A stretch of DNA of 64,000 nucleotides from Ketogulonicigenium vulgare WSH-001 (GTDB taxonomy: Bacteria > Pseudomonadota > Alphaproteobacteria > Rhodobacterales > Rhodobacteraceae): contig NC_017384.1 of assembly GCF_000223375.1 (NCBI RefSeq), positions 810,097-874,096 on the forward strand. The letters are read 5' to 3'. Made by a program: the position numbers and the translations under genes. The stretch's first letter is position 1. The number at the start of each line of letters is the position of its first letter. The notes under the pieces were generated by a model. The model saw nothing but the letters and a program-made list of their open reading frames with translations. It had not been told where the DNA came from and searched no databases. Shown here one piece after another: positions 15,848 through 26,228 of this stretch.

Positions 15848-15918
15848 CTGATCTCTCCGTCAAATCGTGGATGCATACAGGTTATGCGCGCGGGCGACGT
15901 TGCGTCAATATGGTCCAG

Positions 15919-17385
15919 TTAACCCGCCCTGGCGTGCCGCGCCATTTCAGGCGCAGCGCCCATGCCGCCAAAACGCTGGATCAGTTGGGTCAGGTCTTTT
16001 GCCTCGTTATTCAAAGAGTTGGTGGTGGCGTTGGTTTCCTCGACCATGGCGGCGTTTTGCTGGGTCATCATATCAAGATAGCGCACGGCGGTGTTCACCT
16101 CAGAAATGCTCAGCGCCTGTTTTTGCGCCGATTCTGCCATATCGACGACGGTGGTGTTGATGTCATGGAACATCACCACAATCTCGCCCAAGGCGGCATG
16201 GGTGGCGCCGACCAGCGCGGCGCCGCGTTCGGTCTGCTCGCTGCTGCGGTCGATCAGGGCCTGAATGGTGCGCACCGCCTCGGCCGAGCGCTGCGCGAGG
16301 GCGCGGACCTCGGCGGCGACGACGGCGAAACCGCGACCAGCCTCGCCCGCGCGGGCGGCCTCGACCCCTGCATTCAGTGCCAGAAGGTTGGTTTGAAAGG
16401 CGATCTCGTTGATGACGCCGATGATCTGGCCCATCTCGCCGGCAGATGACGAGACCTGCGCCATTGCCGTGCGGGTTTCATCCATGATGGCGCTGCCTTT
16501 TTGGGCCACGTCGCGGGCGCGATTGGCCATTTGTTCGGCACTTGCGGCGCGCGTTGCGGAATCCTGCACAGCACTGGTCAACTGGTCCAGCGAGGCGGCG
16601 GTTTCCTCGAGGCTTGCGGCCTGTTGTTCGGTGCGCCGTGCAAGGTCATCCGAGGCGGCGGCAATTTCGGCAGACCCCACATTGATCGCTTCGCTGGCGC
16701 GATGGACGGCCGAGATCACATCGCCAAGGCTTTCCATCGTCTCATTAAAGCGCGTGCGGGCAGAAAGCTCGGCGTCGATGCGCACGCCCAGATCCCCCTC
16801 GGCCAGACGGCCAAGCGCGGCGGCGATCGTCTCGGCCGCGCTGCGCTGCGCGACCTCGGACCGCTCGCGCGCTTCGTCCAGCTTGTCGATATAGCAGGTA
16901 ATCGACAGATCAATATCCACCAGCGCCGCCCGCACAACGGCGGACAGGTCTGCGGCAAGGCGCGCGCGGTCTTTGCCTGTCCATGTGCGCCGCGTTGTCA
17001 CGATGTCGCGGATGATTCGATCCAGAACAAGGCCATAGCCGCCGATGTACCAACGCGGTTCTAGCCCGATATCGGCGTGAATCGCGCCGATCCGGCGGAC
17101 GGCGGCGACATAATCGGGACCAAAGTCGCCCTGCGCGATGCGTTTCCAATGCGATTCTTGCCGGGTTTTCGCGCTGTTCATGCGGTCTTGCGTCGGGAAG
17201 TGGTGCCGCAGCGCGGGTGTTTGCGCGACGCGCGCATAAAAATCGTCCAGCGCGGGCCCCATCGCCGCGCCAATGGGCCCGGCGAGGCTGCGTAGGCGCT
17301 GTTGCGCCGCGGAATCGAGGGCGATGAACGGAAGACGGTTTTCCATATCCGCCGCAGCGGGTGTATAGCTGGTCGAAGTGATCAT
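15919..17385 (-). CDS. globin-coupled methyl-accepting chemotaxis protein (HemAT-type oxygen sensor)
   Basis: The 488-aa product lacks transmembrane segments. Residues ~20-170 are a protoglobin sensor domain with the proximal heme ligand most likely His103 in IGAIHADIGLEPRWYIGGY. The rest is an MCP signalling module, with a long coiled coil and the highly conserved hairpin tip (EIAFQTNLLALNAGVEAARA). Proteins of this design bind O2 at the heme and signal through CheW/CheA for aerotaxis. It is cytoplasmic. No other chemotaxis gene lies in the window. Short HAMP-like sequence at ~175-230 links the two halves. C-terminal methylation-type glutamines and glutamates are present, but no CheR-docking pentapeptide is seen. 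Confidence 0.92.
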   Translation of the reverse strand: MITSTSYTPAAADMENRLPFIALDSAAQQRLRSLAGPIGAAMGPALDDFYARVAQTPALRHHFPTQDRMNSAKTRQESHWKRIAQGDFGPDYVAAVRRIGAIHADIGLEPRWYIGGYGLVLDRIIRDIVTTRRTWTGKDRARLAADLSAVVRAALVDIDLSITCYIDKLDEARERSEVAQRSAAETIAAALGRLAEGDLGVRIDAELSARTRFNETMESLGDVISAVHRASEAINVGSAEIAAASDDLARRTEQQAASLEETAASLDQLTSAVQDSATRAASAEQMANRARDVAQKGSAIMDETRTAMAQVSSSAGEMGQIIGVINEIAFQTNLLALNAGVEAARAGEAGRGFAVVAAEVRALAQRSAEAVRTIQALIDRSSEQTERGAALVGATHAALGEIVVMFHDINTTVVDMAESAQKQALSISEVNTAVRYLDMMTQQNAAMVEETNATTNSLNNEAKDLTQLIQRFGGMGAAPEMARHARAG

Positions 17386-17503
17386 GTCTTACCTTCCCGG
17401 CGGGTTGAAACTGGAACCTTTCGGGCAGCATCGGGGCAAAAGATTAATAGGATGCTGCAAGCGCAGCGGTTTTCACGCAATTTGAAAGAATTGAGGACGG
17501 TTG

Positions 17504-18361
17504 GTGAAAGACGTGCAGGCCCCCGAGGAAAAATCCACCACCCTGCGTAGCGGTGTTGCCTGGACGGATGAGAATGCGCCCTTGATCCCGGTGCCCGATG
17601 CTTTTGGCAAGTTGCGCGCCATTGCGCGCGCCATCCCATTGCTGGCCGGTATCCTTATCCTGCTGATTATATTGCTTATATTGCGCGTGATCGAGCGCCC
17701 TTTGATGGGCGAGCGTCGCCCGCTGACCTTGCCGATCAAGCTATGGGGCTGCCGCTGGGCGCTGTTTTGCATGGGGTTGCGGTTGGAAACCCGTGGCAAG
17801 GACAGTCATCATGCGGGGGCGGTTGTTGCCAATCACGCAAGCTGGCTGGATATTTTCGTGCTGGGTGCGGCGGCGGGCGTGACCTTCGTGTCAAAGGCCG
17901 AGGTTGCGCGCTGGCCGCTGATCGGTCCCTTGGCGCGGCTGACCGGCACCCTATTTATCACCCGTGATCCGCGCGCGGCGCAGGCGCAGGTCGACCTGAT
18001 GCGCGCCCGTTTTGCCGCAGGGCAGCGGCTGCTGTTTTTCCCAGAGGGCACTTCGACCGATGGGCAGCGGGTGCTGCCGTTTCGCACGACCCTTTTCGCG
18101 TCGATCTGTGCGGTTCACAGCCAGCAGCCGATCTGGGTGCAGCCGATTTCCGTGCGTTACATCGCGCCTGCGGGCGCTGATCCGCGCTTTTATGCCTGGT
18201 ATGGCACAATGGGTTTTGCGCCGCATTTTCTGGCGATGTTGGCGCAGCGCAAGCATGGTTTTGTGCGCGTGACCTTTCACCCGCCGATCCCGGTGACGGA
18301 TAACAGCGACCGCAAAACGCTGGCCGCTGCCGCGGAGGCTGCCGTCCGCAGCGGGCTTTAG
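17504..18361 (+). CDS. plsC: 1-acyl-sn-glycerol-3-phosphate acyltransferase
   Basis: The enzyme adds the second acyl chain to lysophosphatidic acid to make phosphatidic acid at the inner membrane. The diagnostic NHxxxxD motif appears as ANHASWLDI near residue 107, and FPEGTSTDGQ near 172 is the substrate-binding motif. One strong transmembrane helix (PLLAGILILLIILLILRVI) lies near residue 45-65. Start is GTG 17504 or TTG 17501; GAGGAC at 17493-17498 fits GTG 17504 best. It converges on cckA with a four-base overlap. Confidence 0.92.
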   Translation: MKDVQAPEEKSTTLRSGVAWTDENAPLIPVPDAFGKLRAIARAIPLLAGILILLIILLILRVIERPLMGERRPLTLPIKLWGCRWALFCMGLRLETRGKDSHHAGAVVANHASWLDIFVLGAAAGVTFVSKAEVARWPLIGPLARLTGTLFITRDPRAAQAQVDLMRARFAAGQRLLFFPEGTSTDGQRVLPFRTTLFASICAVHSQQPIWVQPISVRYIAPAGADPRFYAWYGTMGFAPHFLAMLAQRKHGFVRVTFHPPIPVTDNSDRKTLAAAAEAAVRSGL

Positions 18362-20217
18362 GCCGCCAGCTTTTTATTCACCGCCTCGACCAGCGCGGCG
18401 AGCGAAAAGGGCTTGGGCAGGAATGTGCAATTGGGGATCATCGCGCGATGGTCGTCAAAGCTCTCCTCGGCATAGCCCGAGATCAGGATCACCCGCGTGC
18501 CGGGGCGATCTTGCAGCGCCTGCTGCACCCATGCCGGGCCGTTCAGGCCAGGCATGATCACATCCGAGATGATCAGATCCACCTGAACCAGCGGATCTTC
18601 CAGCAATTTCAACGCGCCCTCGGCGCTATCCGCCTCGAGGACGTTCATCCCGGCAAGGCGCAAGGCGCGGCTGGCAAAGGCGCGCACGGGCGCCTCATCC
18701 TCGGCGATTAGCACGTTTTGGCCGGTGCTTGCGGGCAGCGGCATAAAGCCCGCCGCGGGCTGCGCGGGCGTGGTCGGTATGGTGTCGCTGGGCGCTTCGG
18801 CGGGGAAAATCAGCGTAAAGCAACTGCCGCCCTCTGGCCGCGTCTCTGGCCCTGAATCGACAAAAACATAGCCGCCACTTTGCTTTACAAAGCCGTAAAC
18901 CATAGACAGGCCCAGCCCAGTACCTTCACCCACGCGTTTGGTCGTAAAGAACGGTTCAAAAATCTTGTCGAGGATGGCGGCGGGAATGCCCGTGCCATTA
19001 TCGGCGACGGTGATTTCAACGTAATCGCCCGTGGGCACGCGGGCGCGATCGCGCAAAAGCGGCGTGGCCAAGGTCAGATTGCGCGTCGCGATCGTAATCT
19101 GACCGCCGTTTGGCAGGGCGTCGCGGGCGTTTACCACCAAATTCACCAGCGCTTGTTCCAACTGGCGCCGATCGACGCGGATATGCGACAGATCGCTGTC
19201 GTTCGACAGCAAAAGCTGTGCCCGCTCGCCAAGCAGCGTGCGCAGCAGGAAGCCAACCTCGCTGATGGTCTGATCGGCGGCGATGCTTTCCACCGTCAGC
19301 GACTGCTTGCGCGAGAAGGCCAGCAATTGCCGCACCAAGGCGGCCGCGCGATTGGCGTTGTGGTGGATCTGCATCAGGTCGGCATAGCTGGCATCATGGC
19401 GGTCATGGCGCAACAGCAGCAGGTCGCAATGGCCCGAGATCGCGGTCAGCAGGTTGTTGAAATCATGCGCGATCCCGCCGGCAAGCTGTCCGACGGCCTG
19501 CATTTTCTGGCTTTGCAGGAACTGCTCTTCCAGCAGTTTCAATTCGGTCACATCGTCCAGAATCGCCAAAACCCCGTCGGGGATCATGCCATGCGCTTCG
19601 CTGAGGCGGACTTGGAACACCTTATCGCCCTGCACGTCATTCAGGAATTCGACATAAGAGAGGGCGCGCCCCTCATGCACCTCGCGCAGCCAGTCGACCA
19701 TCGGGCGGCCCAGCCCCTCCAGCACATTGAGGACGGGCGTGCCGGGGGTGACCTCTTGGCCCAGCAGCGCCTCGGCGGCGGCGTTGATGGCGCGGATATG
19801 GCCGGTCAGATCGAACAGGGCCAGCGGCACCGGCAGGTTCACCGCAACCTGCCAGCGGTCGGATAATTGCACGGCCGCGCGGGCGCGCTGTGTGCCCAGC
19901 GAGGGCGAGACCGACCATTCCAGCCGCCCCAGGCCCAGCCGCGTCACCCGCAGGTGACCGTGCCACAGGCTTTCGCCCCGGCGCAAAGTGCTGCCCGCGC
20001 GGCTTGCAAGGTCTTGTAATTCCTCATGCGTATCAGGCAGGCGCAGCACCAGCGCATCGGCAATGCTCATCTGTCCCGCTGTTTCCTTGGGCAGATAGAG
20101 CCAGCTTGCCGCAGCGGGCGACAGCGTCAACAGGCGACCCTTGCGATCACTGATCAGCGTGACGGCCTCGGTCGGCATGGTGTCTGTCGGCACTTCACCT
20201 TTTACGACTGCCATCAT
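18358..20217 (-). CDS. cckA: CckA-type hybrid histidine kinase, apparently without membrane anchor
   Basis: The order is PAS-like sensor segments (residues ~10-120 and ~125-225), HisKA domain with phospho-His251 in [14 protein letters not shown], HATPase domain ([18 protein letters not shown], then [12 protein letters not shown]) and a C-terminal receiver with phospho-Asp ~552 in [13 protein letters not shown]. The block [20 protein letters not shown] is typical of CckA. CckA phosphorylates ChpT and through it CtrA, controlling cell cycle, motility and, in Rhodobacteraceae, gene transfer agents. CckA proteins normally begin with two transmembrane helices; none is visible in this 619-aa protein. 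Start is one of two adjacent ATG codons behind GGGGAAG. Confidence 0.9.
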   Translation of the reverse strand: MMAVVKGEVPTDTMPTEAVTLISDRKGRLLTLSPAAASWLYLPKETAGQMSIADALVLRLPDTHEELQDLASRAGSTLRRGESLWHGHLRVTRLGLGRLEWSVSPSLGTQRARAAVQLSDRWQVAVNLPVPLALFDLTGHIRAINAAAEALLGQEVTPGTPVLNVLEGLGRPMVDWLREVHEGRALSYVEFLNDVQGDKVFQVRLSEAHGMIPDGVLAILDDVTELKLLEEQFLQSQKMQAVGQLAGGIAHDFNNLLTAISGHCDLLLLRHDRHDASYADLMQIHHNANRAAALVRQLLAFSRKQSLTVESIAADQTISEVGFLLRTLLGERAQLLLSNDSDLSHIRVDRRQLEQALVNLVVNARDALPNGGQITIATRNLTLATPLLRDRARVPTGDYVEITVADNGTGIPAAILDKIFEPFFTTKRVGEGTGLGLSMVYGFVKQSGGYVFVDSGPETRPEGGSCFTLIFPAEAPSDTIPTTPAQPAAGFMPLPASTGQNVLIAEDEAPVRAFASRALRLAGMNVLEADSAEGALKLLEDPLVQVDLIISDVIMPGLNGPAWVQQALQDRPGTRVILISGYAEESFDDHRAMIPNCTFLPKPFSLAALVEAVNKKLAA

Positions 20218-20305
20218 CTTCCCCGTACTTTGGGCGGATCGTTGATCCGGTCTTGCCTGATCAAGGATAACAAAATGTAAATACGGGGAGAATGGTGTTC
20301 TTTCG

Positions 20306-20776
20306 CTACCAGTTATACTCGGTGATGATCAGCCGCCCCGGATTGCGGCGCGAGCCGTCATAGGTGCCGATCCAGATGTCATACAGACCCTGTTGCGGGT
20401 TGCTGAAGGTGATCGCCGGGTTCAGGCCGCGGTAATCATCATTGTAATACCATGTGCCATCGGGGGCCGAGATCAGCAGGATCGCATCGGCATTCGCCTC
20501 GATCGCGATGGTCAATTGCGCCGAGCTGCCATTCCAATACAGGTCAAAGTCGGGACGCTGGGTGACAAAACCGCCCCAGTTGGTGCCGCAATTTTGCAGG
20601 TTGATCGTGCCGCCTGCCGTAATATTGCGCACATGGGGGTCGGGCATGAAACCCGCGTTCAACTGGATCGAGCCGAAATGCGGCTGGCCGCGCCAGTCAG
20701 GGCAGGCGGAGGCCGCAGTGGCAAGGCCGACAAGCGCCGCAGTTACAGCGCCAAACAAAGCACGTGAGCGGATCAT
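20306..20776 (-). CDS. exported PPC-like beta-sandwich protein of unknown function
   Basis: ATG at 20776 has AAGGTAG upstream and gives a signal peptide (SRALFGAVTAALVGLATAASA) cut before CPDW. An ATG 11 codons earlier (20809) is less likely. The mature ~133 residues resemble the pre-peptidase C-terminal type beta-sandwich. The central block is ANADAILLISAPDGTWYYND, then NPAITFSNPQQGLYDIWIGTY. Two cysteines, at the mature N-terminus and in LQNCGTNWGG, could pair in the periplasm. Similar single-domain exported proteins occur in Rhodobacteraceae without known role. Confidence 0.75.
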   Translation of the reverse strand: MIRSRALFGAVTAALVGLATAASACPDWRGQPHFGSIQLNAGFMPDPHVRNITAGGTINLQNCGTNWGGFVTQRPDFDLYWNGSSAQLTIAIEANADAILLISAPDGTWYYNDDYRGLNPAITFSNPQQGLYDIWIGTYDGSRRNPGRLIITEYNW

Positions 20777-20862
20777 GATTGCTACCTTCAAAACATGCGA
20801 GATGCGCATGAATTGACCCGCCTGCGGCGCTTGTCAACATTTTCGTGATCAAATGGTTGATT

Positions 20863-22034
20863 TTAGGCCTGATGTCGCAGCACGTACAGGTAAAAGCCAT
20901 CCCAATCGGGGCCCGGCAGCAGCTGCATCCGGTCTGTTTGCTGCCACTGCGGATGGGCGGCGCAAAAGGCTGCGATCTGGTCGTCATTCTCGCCCTGCAG
21001 CACCGAACAGGTGGCATAGGCCAGCACACCACCCGCCGTCACAAGTCGGGCGGCTTTGGGCAATATCTCAGATTGCACACGAACAAGAGCCTGTAAGTCC
21101 TTGTCCTCAAATCGCCATTTCGCATCGGGTGTGCGTCGCCACGTGCCGCTGCCTGAACAGGGCGCGTCGATCAGCACCAGATCATAGGGGCCAGAGCGCG
21201 CCACATCGGCAGGCCCGATCTGGCGGATTTTCAGCCCGGCGCGTGCGGCGCGAGCGGGCAGATCTGCCATGCGGGCGGGCGCGGCGTCATGGGCGGCGAT
21301 ATCCAGCCTTGCACGCGCCCCCATCGCCAAGGATTTGCCGCCACCCCCAGCGCAATAATCCAAAACGCGCATACCATCGGACAGCGGCAGGCGCAGGATC
21401 GCGGCTTGGGATGCGGCATCTTGCAGCTCGACCAGACCTTGCAGATAGGCTTGGGCATTCTGCACTTTGCGGGCGTTTTTGGTGACGATCAGCGCGGTCT
21501 CGACGCTGTTGTGCGGGCGCGTCTCGATCTCTTCCGCGGCCAGCGCGGCTTGTGCCTTTTCGCGGCCGCCTTTGCGGGTATTGACCCGCAGATGCACATC
21601 GGCACGCTGAGAAAGCGCCGCCATCGCGCGATCCGCCTGATCGCCAAGCGAGGCGCGAAAGGCTGCAATCAGCGGTGCGGGCAGGTTCCACCGCGCGGGG
21701 CCGTCATCGGGCAAAGGCGCGGGTGCGGCGCGTTCGGCCTCGGTCAGCGCGGGCGGCGCATAGGCGGCACCGCTGAAAATCGCCTCCAGATCCTCAGCCG
21801 CTGCGCGCAGCGCGCCGATCATCAGGCCGCGCCCCGACAGGGCGTGGCCCAGATGCGCATATTCATCCCGCCGCCGCAGCGCGTCAAAGACCCGATCCCG
21901 CACGGCGGCGCGGTCGCCCGAGCCCGCATAGCGGTTGGCGCGCGCCCAGGAAATCAGCGCGCGCTCGGCAGGCTCGCCTGCGATGATCTGGTCTAGCACC
22001 GCAATGGCTGCGGCGACGCGGGCGGCAGGGGTCA

Positions 22035-22035
<1 letters not shown>
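20863..22035 (-). CDS. rsmB: RsmB-family 16S rRNA (cytosine-C5) methyltransferase
   Basis: The 390-aa product has an N-terminal helical NusB-like region (~1-130) and a C-terminal SAM-dependent m5C methyltransferase. Motif I is VLDYCAGGGGKSLAMG. The two catalytic cysteines are in motif IV (IDAPCSGSGTWRRTPD) and motif VI (AYATCSVLQGEN). RsmB methylates C967 of 16S rRNA; closely related NOL1/NOP2 enzymes modify other positions, so the exact target is inferred. Its start overlaps the guaB stop by one base, suggesting co-transcription. Confidence 0.88.
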
Positions 22036-23519
<1,484 letters not shown>

Positions 23520-23558
23520 CTATTGCATGGATCTTTGACGGGGAAAAGGGCGAAAGCC

Positions 23559-23933
23559 TTAATTTTTCCGCGGGCCGATCCGCCCCAGATGGGTATTTTG
23601 AAAGCCCGAGGGCAGTTTCAGCCCGTATCCCAGCGCGCGATCCATCCCGGCATGACCCAGCCACAGCGCGCCAATCGCGGCCAGCGCGGGCAGGGCAAAG
23701 ACCAGCCCCGCCACCAGTAAAATCAGGCCAAGCGCATAGATATGCATAAGATTATAGATCACAGCGCCCATGCGCGGCCCAAGGGCATAGGCCGCAAAGG
23801 TCAGATCGGGGATAAAGAAAATCAGCAGGGCCGCCCACCACGCAAAGACGGTGCCGGTAAAGGTCAGAAACGCAAGGGCAGCGAGGAAGATCAGCCCGCC
23901 CTCGATCCGTTGAAAGAGGACGGCCTCGCGCAT
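23559..23933 (-). CDS. DUF4260-family membrane protein
   Basis: ATG at 23933 overlaps the stop of the upstream cinA-type gene (TGATG), which fixes the start; the longer frame merely reads through that gene. The 124-aa product has about three or four hydrophobic helices (GLIFLAALAFLTFTGTVFAW, WAALLIFFIPDLTFAAYALG, YALGLILLVAGLVFALPALA). It ends with HAGMDRALGYGLKLPSGFQN and THLGRIG, which is characteristic of the family. Function of the family is unknown. It is the last gene of the ispDF-pgpA-cinA operon. Confidence 0.85.
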   Translation of the reverse strand: MREAVLFQRIEGGLIFLAALAFLTFTGTVFAWWAALLIFFIPDLTFAAYALGPRMGAVIYNLMHIYALGLILLVAGLVFALPALAAIGALWLGHAGMDRALGYGLKLPSGFQNTHLGRIGPRKN

Positions 23934-24403
23934 CACTTCACCTCGCGCAGCAGCAGCGACAGGGCGTGGGCGGTCGCACGCGCGCGCACATCGGCGCGGC
24001 CAATCGCGCCAAATTCGACGGTCTCGGTATGGCAAAAGCCGGGGCCGGCCACGGCAAAGCAGACGCGGCCCTCGGGTTTGAATTCAGATCCGCCTGGGCC
24101 CGCGATACCGGTGGTGGCAACGGCGAAATTGGCGGTGGAGTGATGGATCGCGCCGCGTGCCATTTGCGCCGCGACCTGTTCGGACACTGCGCCATAGCGG
24201 TCCAGCGTGCCGCCTTGCACCCCCAGCATCGCAACCTTGGCGTCATTCGTATAGGTGACAAAGCCACGGTCAAAGATGGCAGATGATCCGGCAATATCGG
24301 TGATCGCGGCCGCCACCATGCCGCCGGTGCAGCTTTCGGCGGTGGCGATCATCGCGCCCGCCGCCTTGGCCTGTTCCAGCAAGATCTCTGCCGCGCGTGT
24401 CAT
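23933..24403 (-). CDS. CinA C-terminal domain protein (nicotinamide-nucleotide amidase type)
   Basis: The 156-aa product is the stand-alone C-terminal domain of CinA, also called PncC, which deamidates nicotinamide mononucleotide to nicotinate mononucleotide. Family blocks are IATAESCTGGMVAAAITDIAG, GFVTYTNDAKVAMLGV and ATTGIAGPGGSEFKPEGRV. It lacks the N-terminal MoCF-like domain of full CinA. It starts within the stop codon of pgpA (four-base overlap). Confidence 0.92.
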   Translation of the reverse strand: MTRAAEILLEQAKAAGAMIATAESCTGGMVAAAITDIAGSSAIFDRGFVTYTNDAKVAMLGVQGGTLDRYGAVSEQVAAQMARGAIHHSTANFAVATTGIAGPGGSEFKPEGRVCFAVAGPGFCHTETVEFGAIGRADVRARATAHALSLLLREVK

Positions 24404-24906
24404 AGCAGGATCATCAACCCGTGCGAGAGCGCCGCCAGCAGGATCACGATCAGGCCCGCAAAGACGCCCGCGATCACATCATCCAGCATCAGCCCCAGCG
24501 CATCGCCGCGCCGGTCGGCCTTGCCGATGGGCCCCGGTTTCCAGATGTCGAACAGGCGAAACAGGATAAAGCCTGCGACAAAGCCGGGCCACAGGCGCAG
24601 GATGTCGCCCTCGATCCGGTTCGCGGCCATGGTGCCGCCGATAAAGACCGGCCATAGCGCGATCCACTGGCCGACCACCTCGTCGATGACGACAAAGCTG
24701 GGGTCATTATCGCCCGAGGCCGCGATCTGTTCGCGCGCGGCCCAAAGCCCGATAAAGAACAAGGCCACAGTTGCGGCGAGGATCAGCCACAGACCGCCGA
24801 GCTGCCACAGCAGATAGGCGAGGGCGACCGCTGCCGCCGATCCCCAGGTGCCGGGGGCCGGGCGCAAAAGGCCGATGTAGAAAACGGTTGCGATCAGGCG
24901 GCTCAT
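24400..24906 (-). CDS. pgpA: phosphatidylglycerophosphatase A
   Basis: PgpA removes phosphate from phosphatidylglycerol phosphate to give phosphatidylglycerol in the inner membrane. The 168-aa product shows the family blocks RPAPGTWGSAAAVALAYLLW, DNDPSFVVIDEVVGQWIALW and GFILFRLFDIWKPGPIG, with conserved Asp residues, plus a C-terminal GDALGLMLDDVIAGVFAGL. Four to five hydrophobic segments are visible. It overlaps ispDF and cinA on either side by four bases. Confidence 0.95.
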   Translation of the reverse strand: MSRLIATVFYIGLLRPAPGTWGSAAAVALAYLLWQLGGLWLILAATVALFFIGLWAAREQIAASGDNDPSFVVIDEVVGQWIALWPVFIGGTMAANRIEGDILRLWPGFVAGFILFRLFDIWKPGPIGKADRRGDALGLMLDDVIAGVFAGLIVILLAALSHGLMILL

Positions 24907-26039
24907 GCTTTCACCAAAGTTGCGGTTGCGATTGCAGCGATCCCCTCGCTGCGGCCGGTAAAGCCAAGCCGCTCCGAGGTTGTCGCCTTCACGCTGACGC
25001 GTGTCTCCTCCAGCCCCATGATCGCGGCCATGGCCGCGCGCATAGCGGGCGCATGGGGGCCGATCTTAGGCTGCTCGCAGATCAGCGTGCAGTCAACATG
25101 CGTCATGGTAAAGCCCTGATCGCGGGCCATGGCGCAGGCATGGTCCAAAAAGATGCGGCTGGCTGCGCCTTTCCACTGCGGGTCCGATGGCGGGAAGTGC
25201 TGGCCGATATCGCCCGCCGCGAGCGCGCCATAGATCGCATCGGTCACCGCATGCATACCGACATCCGCGTCGGAATGGCCGACCAGGCCGTGGCTATGGG
25301 GCACCTCGACCCCGCAAAGCCAGACCGATTGGCCGGGGCCAAAGGCATGCACGTCGAAACCGTTGCCGGTGCGGATATCCATTGTGTCTTCCAGTTGTTT
25401 GGCGGCGCGGGTGAAATCCGCGGCTGTGGTCAGTTTCAGGTTACGCTCATCGCCGGGGGTAATGGCAACCTCTATCCCGGCGCGCAGCGCAAGCGCCACG
25501 TCATCGGCGGCGTCGGATGGTGCCGTTTCATGCGCCTGCAAAATGGCGCGATAGGCAAAGCCCTGGGGCGTTTGGGCGCGCAGCAACCCGTCGCGCGGCA
25601 CGATCTGCGTCACGATATCACCCGCGCCGCGCCACAGGGCATCGGTCACGGGCAGGGCGGGCGCGGCGCCGGCATGGGTCTGCAAGGCCGCGATCACACC
25701 ATCGATCACCGCCTGCGGCGTCAGGGGGCGCGCTGCGTCATGGATCAGCACATGGCTGGGCGCATGGGGCGCAAGGGCGCGCAGACCCGCCAGCACGCTT
25801 TCGCTGCGGGTCGCGCCGCCGATGGTGTGGATCAGCTTGTCTTGGGGCAGGCTGCCGCACCGTTGCGCCTCATCGGGATGCGTCACAAGGGCAATTTGCC
25901 CAATCCGGTCATCGCGTTGAAACAAAGCCAGCGTATGGGCCAGCACCGGCTGCCCGTTCAAAAGCCGCCATTGTTTGGGCAATCCGCCCCCCGCCCGCAG
26001 GCCGCGTCCCGCCGCCACAATCACAACAGCAATCTGCAT
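24903..26039 (-). CDS. ispDF: bifunctional IspD/IspF (MEP pathway)
   Basis: A fusion of two isoprenoid-pathway enzymes, common in alphaproteobacteria. Residues ~1-220 are IspD, which makes CDP-methylerythritol from CTP and MEP (IVAAGRGLRAGGGLPKQW, LIHDAARPLT). Residues ~221-378 are IspF, which cyclises the diphosphate product (GNGFDVHAFGPG with the metal-binding D-x-H, HSDADVGMHAVTDAI, and the C-terminal KATTSERLGFTGRSEGIAA). The start at ATG 26039 follows AAGGCGGG; the longer upstream frame lacks homology. It is first in the minus-strand operon with pgpA, the cinA-type gene and the DUF4260 gene. It is divergent from the nitrogen cluster. Confidence 0.95.
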   Translation of the reverse strand: MQIAVVIVAAGRGLRAGGGLPKQWRLLNGQPVLAHTLALFQRDDRIGQIALVTHPDEAQRCGSLPQDKLIHTIGGATRSESVLAGLRALAPHAPSHVLIHDAARPLTPQAVIDGVIAALQTHAGAAPALPVTDALWRGAGDIVTQIVPRDGLLRAQTPQGFAYRAILQAHETAPSDAADDVALALRAGIEVAITPGDERNLKLTTAADFTRAAKQLEDTMDIRTGNGFDVHAFGPGQSVWLCGVEVPHSHGLVGHSDADVGMHAVTDAIYGALAAGDIGQHFPPSDPQWKGAASRIFLDHACAMARDQGFTMTHVDCTLICEQPKIGPHAPAMRAAMAAIMGLEETRVSVKATTSERLGFTGRSEGIAAIATATLVKA

Positions 26040-26116
26040 GTGTCCCGCCTTAATGCCTTGCCGCAATCTAATCCGATCTTTGCACAGGCGCAATTCACGG
26101 GCGTCACGGCAATTTG

Positions 26117-26145
26117 TTGCACAATTTGTGTGCAAGTGATATATT
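26117..26145 (+). promoter_or_regulatory. candidate NtrC box overlapping the -35 of the dusB-ntr promoter
   Basis: TTGCAC-N7-GTGCAA at 26117-26135 is a 19-bp interrupted palindrome that contains TGCAC-N7-GTGCA, the enteric NtrC-box pattern. The same TTGCAC is followed after exactly 17 bases by TATATT (26140-26145), a good -35/-10 pair reading toward dusB. The site would place a dimeric regulator on the promoter. Confidence 0.6.
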
Positions 26146-26228
26146 TCATAACGAGCAGGAGGCCTATTTTGCCGCCCGGCCTTGAGATCACAGTTTGTCT
26201 GGCTCTACATGGGATGTAGTGATTAATT

